Source: JBGPTK01 sp041497605 (lineage in GTDB: Bacteria; Acidobacteriota; Terriglobia; Acidiferrales; UBA7541). From it: a stretch of DNA of 19,283 nucleotides. The notes below the pieces were generated by a model, which was not told where the DNA came from, ran no database searches, and saw only the letters and a program-made list of their open reading frames with translations. Of this stretch, positions 7,801 to 13,657 are shown piece after piece; the first letter of the stretch is position 1; the number at the start of each line of letters is the position of its first letter. A program made the translations under genes and the position numbers. The stretch spans positions 1 through 19,283 of the forward strand of contig JBGQGW010000037.1 of NCBI GenBank assembly GCA_041497605.1. Reading direction: 5' to 3'.

Positions 7801-8005
7801 CACCACGCTATGGCATCCCATTACTGATACAAAAACTCTCGCGCGAATGCCTCTGCCGCGCTTGCTGTCACAAACGCAGGCGAAGATTCAGCAGGCCAGC
7901 GCCAAATACGAGTATCAAATTCAATATGCAATGCTGATTTACGAAATCGGCCGCCGGCGCTAATGGGGTAAACGGTTTAGCGGACTCGTAGAAGCCGAAA
8001 ATTCG

Positions 8006-8752
8006 TCAGCCGATGAAGCGATAGCCAACGCCGCGAACTGTGAGCAGGTGAACGGGCTTGGAAGGATCTTTCTCGATATAGCGGCGCAGGCGCACGATGA
8101 AGTTGTCGATGGCACGCGTGTCGGTATCCTCGGATAATCCCCAAACATCTTCGAGAATGGACTTGCGCGAGACGGTGCGGCCCTTGCTGCGGATCAAGTG
8201 CCGGAGAAGCTTGGCTTCCATCAGCGTCAAGTGAATGATCGACCCGTTCACATTCAATTCGAGAGTGCCAAAATCAATCGTCTTCCCATCGAACGAAAAT
8301 ACTTCATAGTCGGCGCCGGCGGCGGTCATTTCCTTGTTGCTTTCTACTTTTTCGGTCTTCTGGCCGTGCTCGCCGCGCAGCCATTCACTTCGACGAAGCA
8401 AGCCCTGCAGCCTTGCCAGCAAGATCGACAGCTCGAAGGGCTTCGGGAGATAATCATCGGCGCCGGCGGCAAATCCCTGCAAGACGTCCTCAGGACGGCC
8501 GCGCGCCGTCAGCATCAGCACGGGGACATAATTCTTCGCCTGGCGCAGTGCGGTGGCAACCGCGAACCCGTCCTTCAAAGGAAGCATGACGTCCAGAACA
8601 ACTGCGTCGAAGTGTGCTTTGGATTCCAGAAGCAAATTCAACGCTGCTTCTCCGTCGCCCACCACTTCGGCGGAATATCCTTCCGCCTCCAGGTTGAAGC
8701 GCAGCCCCTCGGCCAGGTTGGCTTCGTCTTCTACCACCAACACCCGGCTCAT
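8006..8752 (-). CDS. OmpR/PhoB-family response regulator
   Basis: 248 aa cytoplasmic DNA-binding regulator. The receiver domain (1-118) has the acidic pair Glu8/Asp9, phospho-acceptor Asp54 in VVLDVMLP, Thr82 in LTARG and Lys104 in PKPFE. A long polar linker (about 119-150) leads to an OmpR-type winged helix (about 160-247) ending VRGVGYRFIG. The ATG overlaps the kinase stop as ATGA (8749-8752), so the two are translationally coupled with the kinase first. Its targets are not shown by the sequence. The desaturase gene upstream of the kinase is an attractive one, because a direct repeat with 11-bp period lies before it. Confidence 0.95.
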   Translation of the reverse strand: MSRVLVVEDEANLAEGLRFNLEAEGYSAEVVGDGEAALNLLLESKAHFDAVVLDVMLPLKDGFAVATALRQAKNYVPVLMLTARGRPEDVLQGFAAGADDYLPKPFELSILLARLQGLLRRSEWLRGEHGQKTEKVESNKEMTAAGADYEVFSFDGKTIDFGTLELNVNGSIIHLTLMEAKLLRHLIRSKGRTVSRKSILEDVWGLSEDTDTRAIDNFIVRLRRYIEKDPSKPVHLLTVRGVGYRFIG

Positions 8753-9654
8753 GCTCCGCTCCTCGGCAATTCAAATGTGAAGGTCGTTCCCTGCCCCGCG
8801 CCGGCGCTTTCCGCAAAGACTTTGCCGCCGTGGGCCTTGGCAATCGCTCGAACGATGAATAATCCCAGGCCGGTCCCCTTCACGCGATAGACCGAACGAT
8901 TCCTCGCCCGGTAGAAGCGTTTAAAGATGCGCTTGAGCTCATTCGCCGGAATTCCCACTCCACGGTCGCGAACGCGCAGGACTGCATGTTTCTCGTCGGG
9001 AATGTCCAACTGCACGTTCACATCGACCGTGTTGCCGGAATACTTGATCGCGTTGTCGAGCAGGTTGGAAACCGCGGTGCGAAGTTCTTCGGGATCACCC
9101 TGCACCTTGATGCCCGAGCCATTCTTCGATTCCTGGTAATGCAGAGCGTCCGGCTGCAAGTGGTGCCGGGTCCGGGCCAGCTCGATGCACTCGCGGACCA
9201 GGTTCCCGAAATCGATTTCCGTACGAAAGCTGGCCGGGTGCTTGTAACCAACCTGGCCCGCTTTTAAGACCTGTTCGACAGTTCCCAGCAAGCGGTCGGC
9301 GTCGTTGAGCATCAAATGGTAAAATTGTTGACGCTGCGCTTCATCCACTTCCCGGCGCTGCAAAGTTTCCAGGTAGAGGCGAATGGAAGTGATGGGGGTT
9401 TTCAACTCGTGGGTGACGGCGTTGATGAAACTGTCGTGTTGCTCGTTGCGGCGAATTTCGCGCACCAGAAAACCGGTGTTCAGAATCATTCCCGCGATGA
9501 TTGCGGCAAAGAAGATCACTCCGAACAACAGCAGAACACCTGCTCGCCAATTGAGGATGATCCAACTGACGTTCAGCGTCACCGCCAACGCCACCGAGCA
9601 CACGCCCAGCGCGACGAAGAACGCAATAGCCTTGCGACGGCTCCTGACTCTCAT
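8749..9654 (-). CDS. Membrane sensor histidine kinase without a sizeable extracytoplasmic domain
   Basis: 301 aa. Two membrane helices (about 9-33 and 38-61) are joined by only a few residues, so the signal is probably read within the membrane or in the cytoplasm. The HisKA domain has phospho-acceptor His82 in THELKTP. The ATPase domain has the N box (LLDNA, Asn201), DRGVGIP (230-236) and GTGLGL (260-265). All catalytic motifs are intact. The gene is followed by the response regulator with a 4-bp overlap and preceded on the same strand by the desaturase, 155 bp away. The same-strand order desaturase-kinase-regulator recalls the Bacillus des-desK-desR membrane-fluidity locus in logic only: this kinase and regulator belong to different families (HisKA/OmpR, not HisKA_3/NarL). 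Confidence 0.95.
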   Translation of the reverse strand: MRVRSRRKAIAFFVALGVCSVALAVTLNVSWIILNWRAGVLLLFGVIFFAAIIAGMILNTGFLVREIRRNEQHDSFINAVTHELKTPITSIRLYLETLQRREVDEAQRQQFYHLMLNDADRLLGTVEQVLKAGQVGYKHPASFRTEIDFGNLVRECIELARTRHHLQPDALHYQESKNGSGIKVQGDPEELRTAVSNLLDNAIKYSGNTVDVNVQLDIPDEKHAVLRVRDRGVGIPANELKRIFKRFYRARNRSVYRVKGTGLGLFIVRAIAKAHGGKVFAESAGAGQGTTFTFELPRSGA

Positions 9655-9668
9655 GGTGGCTGCTAAAG

Positions 9669-9695
9669 ATTGTACCGCGGAGCGGCGAATGTCCA
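9669..9695 (-). promoter_or_regulatory. Candidate promoter of the kinase-regulator operon
   Basis: Minus strand: TGGACA (9695-9690), five of six -35 bases, is followed after a short 15-bp spacer by TACAAT (9674-9669), five of six -10 bases. Transcription would start near 9662, about 8 nt before the ATG at 9654. The 15-bp spacer is suboptimal, which would fit a weak promoter. Confidence 0.35.
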
Positions 9696-9782
9696 GCAGT
9701 GGGTATAGTGCGGGGTTAGAATGGTGTGGTTAACGGCCATTCCACGGCCGGATAGGGCGCGCTGAGGAATCAATTCAGATCA

Positions 9783-9808
9783 AACAGCAAACGCGCGAAC
9801 CTGCTGTT
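9783..9808 (-). terminator. Short hairpin directly after the desaturase stop
   Basis: AACAGCA and TGCTGTT form a perfect 7-bp stem around a 12-nt loop, starting one base beyond the TAG stop at 9812-9810. On the minus strand only a short T stretch (TGTTTGATCT) overlaps the 3' arm. It is a weak intrinsic terminator candidate, and may also allow read-through into the kinase gene. Confidence 0.3.
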
Positions 9809-9809
9809 C

Positions 9810-10724
9810 CTACGATTGCGCGGAAGCCAAATCCGTTTGCCGCACTGGCGCTGCCGCAGCAGGCGCTTGCTCGAGACGCCGAGTCCGCATGGTTTCGGCT
9901 TCCGGAACCAGAATCTGCCGGGCCAGCCCGAGCTTGTTGAGCGCCCAAATTCCGTACCAGTTCATGTCAATTTCATACCACTTGAAGCCGTGGCGCGCCG
10001 ACACTGGATGCGCATGGTGATTGTTGTGCCAGCCCTCGCCGAACGTGAGGATCGCCACAAACCAATTATTCGTCGATAGATCTCGAGTCTCAAAGCGGCG
10101 CGAACCCCAGATATGCGTTGCTGAATTGACCAGCCAGGTGGCATGCAAGCCCACGACGGTCCGCATGAAAATGCCCCACATGACAAAAGGAATTCCGCCG
10201 ATCGCGAGCAGCACAACTCCTAAGACGATCATGGGCACATAATGATATTTGGTGATCCAGAGGTGAAATTTGTCCTTGGCCAGATCGGGGACGTAGTGCG
10301 CCAGAGTCGACGTATCGTGATGCATGGATCGCCCCATCAGGATCCAGCCCATATGCGCCCACCACTTGCCGTCAATGGGGGAGTGCGGATCGCCTTCTTT
10401 ATCGGAAAACTGGTGATGAATCCGGTGCGTGGCTACCCAGAAAATCGGACCACCTTCCAGGGCGAGAGTGGCGCAGGTGGTCAGGAAATATTCGACGCCT
10501 TTGGGAGTCTTGAAACCGCGGTGAGTGAGCAAGCGGTGATAGCCCATGCCGATCCCCAGGCTTCCGGAAACCCACCACAAGAAAATCGCGACAAGGAATG
10601 CCTTCCAGGTAAAGAAAAATAGCGCTGCCACAGCGCCCAGGTGGAACATGAGCATGAAGGAAGCAGTCACCCAGTTGAATCCATCATCGCGTGACTGCTT
10701 TTTGTGCAGACTCTCGAGTTGCAT
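9810..10724 (-). CDS. Membrane fatty acid desaturase (acyl-CoA delta-9 type)
   Basis: 304 aa integral membrane di-iron enzyme that should insert a double bond into saturated acyl chains and so raise membrane fluidity. The three histidine boxes are complete: His63-RLLT-His68, His100-RI-His103-His104 and His233-NN-His236-His237. The FWVATHRIHHQFSD and GEGWHNNHHAHP contexts are typical of stearoyl-CoA desaturases. Hydrophobic segments at about 20-57, 160-200 and nearby fit the usual four-helix topology. There is no fused cytochrome b5, so an outside electron donor such as ferredoxin is needed. The start at 10724 has GGAAGGGA upstream (AGGGA 8 nt from the ATG). The gene is followed by a histidine kinase and regulator on the same strand. 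Family assignment is firm; double-bond position and acyl carrier (CoA or lipid) are inferred. Confidence 0.95.
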   Translation of the reverse strand: MQLESLHKKQSRDDGFNWVTASFMLMFHLGAVAALFFFTWKAFLVAIFLWWVSGSLGIGMGYHRLLTHRGFKTPKGVEYFLTTCATLALEGGPIFWVATHRIHHQFSDKEGDPHSPIDGKWWAHMGWILMGRSMHHDTSTLAHYVPDLAKDKFHLWITKYHYVPMIVLGVVLLAIGGIPFVMWGIFMRTVVGLHATWLVNSATHIWGSRRFETRDLSTNNWFVAILTFGEGWHNNHHAHPVSARHGFKWYEIDMNWYGIWALNKLGLARQILVPEAETMRTRRLEQAPAAAAPVRQTDLASAQS

Positions 10725-10796
10725 TGTTGGGGTCCCTTCCCGGTCTGGTTTTTGCCGCCTACGAAATCCAGCGTAGCAGGAACCGGCGTAAGTGAT

Positions 10797-10815
10797 TGTA
10801 ATAGTTATGTAATAG
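10797..10815 (-). promoter_or_regulatory. Direct repeat with 11-bp period, possible OmpR-type operator of the desaturase
   Basis: Plus strand TGTAATAG occurs at 10797-10804 and again at 10808-10815; on the minus strand this reads CTATTACA-TAA-CTATTACA. Perfect 8-mers spaced 11 bp apart match the spacing used by OmpR/PhoB-family dimers, for example the pho box. The repeat partly overlaps a TACAAT -10-like box (10800-10795) about 70 nt upstream of the desaturase ATG. An OmpR-type regulator is encoded two genes downstream. Regulation by it is inference. Confidence 0.4.
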
Positions 10816-11019
10816 AGGAAATCGAGGCTGCGAATCGGTTAGTACTGATTTTGCGCTACGGCAACCCTTCGATCGTTCATCAAGGCGTTCCGGAGGCGCA
10901 TTCGGGCGGCAATTCCCCTCATTTTTGCGGTATTTTGGGAGAATTCGCGAACCATCGCAGGCCACGAAATCTTCGCCTTTATTTCGCTTCCGGCACAATT
11001 AAGAAGCTCAATGGATCGA

Positions 11020-11056
11020 GCGGCGTCCTCTACTTACCTACTGACGAGGACGCCGC
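11020..11056. repeat. Perfect 11-bp inverted repeat (hairpin) after the CreD-like gene
   Basis: GCGGCGTCCTC (11020-11030) and GAGGACGCCGC (11046-11056) are exact reverse complements around a 15-nt loop. It lies 42 bp beyond the minus-strand stop codon of the CreD-like gene. No T-run follows on either strand, so it is not a classical intrinsic terminator. It could be an RNA 3'-end stabiliser or a Rho-assisted stop. Confidence 0.5.
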
Positions 11057-11098
11057 CTCCCGCAATGAGCACTTTTCAAATCGCACGAACCGCTCTGT

Positions 11099-12325
11099 CT
11101 AGGCAGCTTTCCGGGCCAATTTTTCCGCCCAGCGAATATTCCCGGTCGTTTGCATCACGATGAACAGGGTGAGGATGGCGCCAATCGTGATTGCCAGGCC
11201 GGTGTAGCCTTTGAAGAAGAACGCGTACGAAAACAGCACCAGATAGCCGAATTGAGCGAGCGCGGCTTCAGACGCGAAGCGTTTCCCAACGACCAGCCTC
11301 AGGTAACTCCACACCAAAAACATCGACATGGCCGAACAGATCAGGAAGGCCACGTGGATCGAAATGTGATCCACCAGATAGGCGAGCAACAGATGAAACG
11401 CGAAGAACGCGCAGGCCAGAAAGAAGTAGTTCATCGGATGAACTTCAATTCCGCGCAGCATCGTCAGGATAAAAATCAGGAAAAAAAAGAAGAACAAAGA
11501 TACGGGCGCGAAAAAGCTAATCTGGCCGGCGAGTGGGCCGGGCTGGGGCTTTTCCGGCATTTTCAAGCCGATTTCAAAGCCCGACAATAAATCGCGATAC
11601 GACCAGGTGAGGATCCAGCCATCCGAAGTGTTTTGCTTTTCGCTCGGCGCGAGGGTGTTTTCAGGGAAATCGAATCCGTCAAAATTTGTTTTCAACTTCA
11701 AATTGAACTGCTTCACCTCGGCGACTTCCTCTCCCAGGCGGTAGCGCCAGGTATCCAAACCCTGCGATCGATAAGCGACGTGTAAAACCACGGACTTGCC
11801 CGCCGCGACTTTCGCGGTCCCGCTGAGGCAGCCCTTACTTGTGGTTACTTGCAGAGACTGATCATCCACGGCCATCAACATGTCGTCGTAGATCGCCTCC
11901 TTCGCGGGCAGCGTGAAGGCGAACGTGACCGGTTGGTCTGCGTTGGTGGAATTTCGAAACGTGTAGAGTCCGGAAAAATTCACTTTATAGGTGCTGTACC
12001 AGAGCAGGCCTTTTTGCCGGTAGTCGAGTCCCAGATCGACGTTGATCTGGCTGCCTTCGAGTGGCAGGCGAACGTCGGAATTATGTTTTTCGATCCTCTC
12101 GACCTTCTTGTCCCCTTCCTGCACCTCCACACGCTTTTCAACCGTGACCGGATAGGTGGCCGCGGGCGGAGTTTGCGCTTGCGGTGTGCCCCAAACCGAC
12201 TGCACGCGGTTATTTAAATTATCGTTGGCCGAATAGGTGCGATACAGCAAGGTGCTTCCGAGCGCAATCCAGGCAGTCGTGGAACAGACAAAGATGAATA
12301 CGATCGCAGCAATTCGTTTGGTCAT
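11099..12325 (-). CDS. CreD-like inner membrane protein
   Basis: 408 aa. One N-terminal membrane helix (about 5-28) is followed by a large extracytoplasmic beta-rich domain (about 29-268). Five closely packed C-terminal helices follow (about 269-290, 298-317, 321-345, 355-372 and 375-392). This layout and the patterns HPMNYFFLACAFFAFHLLL and TGLAITIGAILTL resemble CreD (Cet), the membrane protein controlled by the CreBC system in enterobacteria and linked to envelope integrity and colicin or beta-lactam response. Similarity is at family level; the molecular function of CreD is not established. A T8 run on the minus strand (plus-strand A8, 11481-11488) encodes a Phe stretch. The start at 12325 has AAGGGAGAG upstream (GGGAG 8 nt from the ATG). 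No creBC genes adjoin it; the kdpD N-half gene lies upstream on the same strand, 157 bp away. Confidence 0.75.
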   Translation of the reverse strand: MTKRIAAIVFIFVCSTTAWIALGSTLLYRTYSANDNLNNRVQSVWGTPQAQTPPAATYPVTVEKRVEVQEGDKKVERIEKHNSDVRLPLEGSQINVDLGLDYRQKGLLWYSTYKVNFSGLYTFRNSTNADQPVTFAFTLPAKEAIYDDMLMAVDDQSLQVTTSKGCLSGTAKVAAGKSVVLHVAYRSQGLDTWRYRLGEEVAEVKQFNLKLKTNFDGFDFPENTLAPSEKQNTSDGWILTWSYRDLLSGFEIGLKMPEKPQPGPLAGQISFFAPVSLFFFFFLIFILTMLRGIEVHPMNYFFLACAFFAFHLLLAYLVDHISIHVAFLICSAMSMFLVWSYLRLVVGKRFASEAALAQFGYLVLFSYAFFFKGYTGLAITIGAILTLFIVMQTTGNIRWAEKLARKAA

Positions 12326-12378
12326 GGAGAACTCTCCCTTCGCTAGAATTCCGCCGCATCACCACGATAGGGCCAGAG

Positions 12379-12414
12379 ATCATAATTGTAAAGTACTTTG
12401 TTCTGCAAAGTGCA
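12379..12414 (-). promoter_or_regulatory. Promoter with overlapping palindromic operator before the CreD-like gene
   Basis: Minus strand TTGCAG (12408-12403) and TATGAT (12384-12379) with an 18-bp spacer make a plausible promoter. A hyphenated inverted repeat overlaps its -35 and spacer: AGTACTTTG (12392-12400), 5-bp centre TTCTG, then CAAAGTGCA (12406-12414), with seven of nine arm positions paired. The perfect 10-bp palindrome AAAGTACTTT (12390-12399) lies within. This placement fits a repressor site; the regulator is not in the window. Confidence 0.45.
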
Positions 12415-12433
12415 AGAACTGCACCCCGCCGCA

Positions 12434-12469
12434 CCGGCCCAGGGAACCGCAATTCCCTTCCCGGGCCGG
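12434..12469. terminator. Strong GC-rich hairpin between kdpD N-half and CreD-like genes
   Basis: CCGGCCC (12434-12440), a bulged A, then GGGAA (12442-12446) pairs with TTCCC-GGGCCGG (12458-12469). This gives a 12-bp stem with an 11-nt loop, 14 bp beyond the kdpD N-half stop. The T-rich tail (GTTGTTTT, 12473-12480) is on the plus strand, so as an intrinsic terminator it faces plus-strand (antisense) transcription. On the minus strand it is a hairpin without a U-run. Confidence 0.5.
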
Positions 12470-12482
12470 GCCGTTGTTTTCC

Positions 12483-13607
12483 CTAGTCGGGCTCTTGGGT
12501 GACGATGTGCACGTCCACGGCGGGGGCGCTGCGCAGGAATCGGTTGATGGCACTCATGTACAGGATCTTGCGCCAGCCTTCCATGGCCGAGCGGCCGAAG
12601 ATTACCTGGGTGATGTGTTTGTCGCGGACGAATGCCGCGGTGGCGTTGGCAATGTTGGGGCCTTTCAGCCGGACCACTTTGGCGCCGAGTGTTTCGGCGA
12701 ATTGCAGATTGGCCGCCAGCGTTTTCTCGTCTTTGCTATTGGAATTGCCGCCCGTGTCGACGTGCACGGCGTACAGTTCAGCGTCCATCCGCCGGGCCAT
12801 GCGCGCCGATCGGGCAATCAAGTATTGCGCCCTGGGATTGGCGCTGACGCACACCGCGAGCCGTTCGCGGACGGGCCAAGTCGCCTGGATGTCTTTTTCC
12901 TCCATGTACGTTTCCAGGCTGCGGTCCACCTGCTCTGCTACCTGCCGCAGCGCCAACTCGCGCAGGGCGATCAAATTGCCGCGGCGGAAAAAATTCTTCA
13001 GCGACTGTTCTACTTTCTCCGAGCCGTAAACGTCGCCTCTCCTCATGCGGTTCTGCAGCGCTTCCGGAGTCAAATCGACCATCACCGTTTCCGCTGCCAT
13101 CTGCAGAACCCAATCCGGCACGGTCTCGCGCACGGCTATTCCAGTGATGGTGCGGACGGTAGGGGCAATGCTTTCGATGTGTTGGATATTGACGGTGGAG
13201 ATCACGTCGATTTTGGCATCCAGAAGCTCGAGAATATCTTCATAGCGCTTGCGGTGCTTGCTGCCGGGAATGTTGGTGTGGGCGAGTTCATCGACCACAA
13301 CCACCTGGGGACGCCGGGTCAGAATACCGTCCACGTCCATCTCTTCGAAGACGGTGCCTTTGTATTCGATCTTGCGGCGGGGCACGGTCTCGAGCTGTGC
13401 GGCCAACTCCGCTATGCTCTTGCGCCCGTGGGTCTCCACCAATCCGGCGACCACATCCTCTCCGCGGCTATGCCGGCGAATGGCCTCGCTGAGCATGCTG
13501 TAAGTTTTGCCGACGCCAGGGGCATAGCCCAGGAACAGCTTCAGGCTGCCTTTGGTTTTTTCCCGCGGCGAGGCCTCCGCGAGCCATTGCTCAGGGGTCT
13601 TCGGCAT
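12483..13607 (-). CDS. kdpD: KdpD N-terminal half: cytoplasmic sensor with USP domain, as a separate gene
   Basis: 374 aa, matching only the first cytoplasmic part of KdpD (about 890 aa in E. coli). The KdpD signature domain (about 18-228) has a Walker A-like GYAPGVGKT (27-35) and a Walker B-like VVVVDELAHTN (102-112). A universal-stress-protein domain follows (about 245-370; VCVSANPRAQYLIARSARMA). There are no membrane helices and no kinase domain; the frame ends at TAG 12485-12483. The missing half is the next gene, on the opposite strand. I chose ATG 13607 because family homology begins at MPKTPEQW; the frame runs on to 13670 but would then overlap the divergent gene. No clear Shine-Dalgarno is seen. 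The SxS-X20-FTAxY pattern tied to c-di-AMP binding in Staphylococcus KdpD is not visible. It probably acts with the kinase half to sense K+ status. Confidence 0.93.
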   Translation of the reverse strand: MPKTPEQWLAEASPREKTKGSLKLFLGYAPGVGKTYSMLSEAIRRHSRGEDVVAGLVETHGRKSIAELAAQLETVPRRKIEYKGTVFEEMDVDGILTRRPQVVVVDELAHTNIPGSKHRKRYEDILELLDAKIDVISTVNIQHIESIAPTVRTITGIAVRETVPDWVLQMAAETVMVDLTPEALQNRMRRGDVYGSEKVEQSLKNFFRRGNLIALRELALRQVAEQVDRSLETYMEEKDIQATWPVRERLAVCVSANPRAQYLIARSARMARRMDAELYAVHVDTGGNSNSKDEKTLAANLQFAETLGAKVVRLKGPNIANATAAFVRDKHITQVIFGRSAMEGWRKILYMSAINRFLRSAPAVDVHIVTQEPD

Positions 13608-13657
13608 GTGCCCATTCTCAGCTACGGCCAGTTGGAAAGCTAGGCTAGAATGCCCTC
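13608..13657. promoter_or_regulatory. 50-bp divergent gap between the two kdpD halves
   Basis: Both start codons abut -10-like boxes. On the plus strand TAGAAT (13646-13651, five of six bases) ends 6 nt before GTG 13658. On the minus strand GAGAAT (13619-13614, four of six) ends 6 nt before ATG 13607. Neither has an obvious -35 or Shine-Dalgarno. If these are used, both messages would be leaderless. The stretch also has a GCTAG-GCTAG tandem at 13639-13648. Confidence 0.35.

Larger units (their letters stand above)
10725..11098. other. Intergenic region before the desaturase (374 bp)
   Basis: No convincing gene was found here; the open frames on both strands lack family-like sequence and good starts. 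It holds the desaturase ribosome binding site, a -10-like TACAAT on the minus strand (10800-10795), the 8-mer direct repeat at 10797-10815 and the hairpin at 11020-11056. The stretch 10790-10830 is AT-richer than the surroundings, fitting a promoter. Confidence 0.6.

Noticed and set aside
7821..7821. ATG 7821 as the start of the Asp-box protein
   Set aside because: It places a polar 15-residue stretch before the signal peptide and lies upstream of a -10-like box; ATG 7776/7779 follows GGGA and starts the signal peptide directly.
7847..7963. Small plus-strand open frame (38 codons from ATG 7847) between the Asp-box and regulator genes
   Set aside because: No Shine-Dalgarno and no recognisable family; the longer form overlaps the Asp-box start. 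The peptide looks helical and could be real, but nothing supports it enough.
8198..8890. 230-codon plus-strand frame over the response regulator and kinase end
   Set aside because: Antisense shadow of intact receiver and winged-helix sequence.
9725..9756. GAATGG...CCATTC inverted repeat between the kinase and desaturase
   Set aside because: Only 6 bp with a 12-nt loop and no T-run; easily due to chance.
10704..11102. Open frames on both strands between the desaturase and CreD-like genes
   Set aside because: Translations show no domain, signal peptide or good start; the region carries regulatory-looking repeats instead.
12237..13643. 468-codon plus-strand open frame opposite the kdpD N-half gene
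   Set aside because: It is longer than the real gene but its translation is His/Arg/Gly-rich without domain-like sequence; the minus strand encodes clear KdpD motifs. It is a GC-bias shadow.
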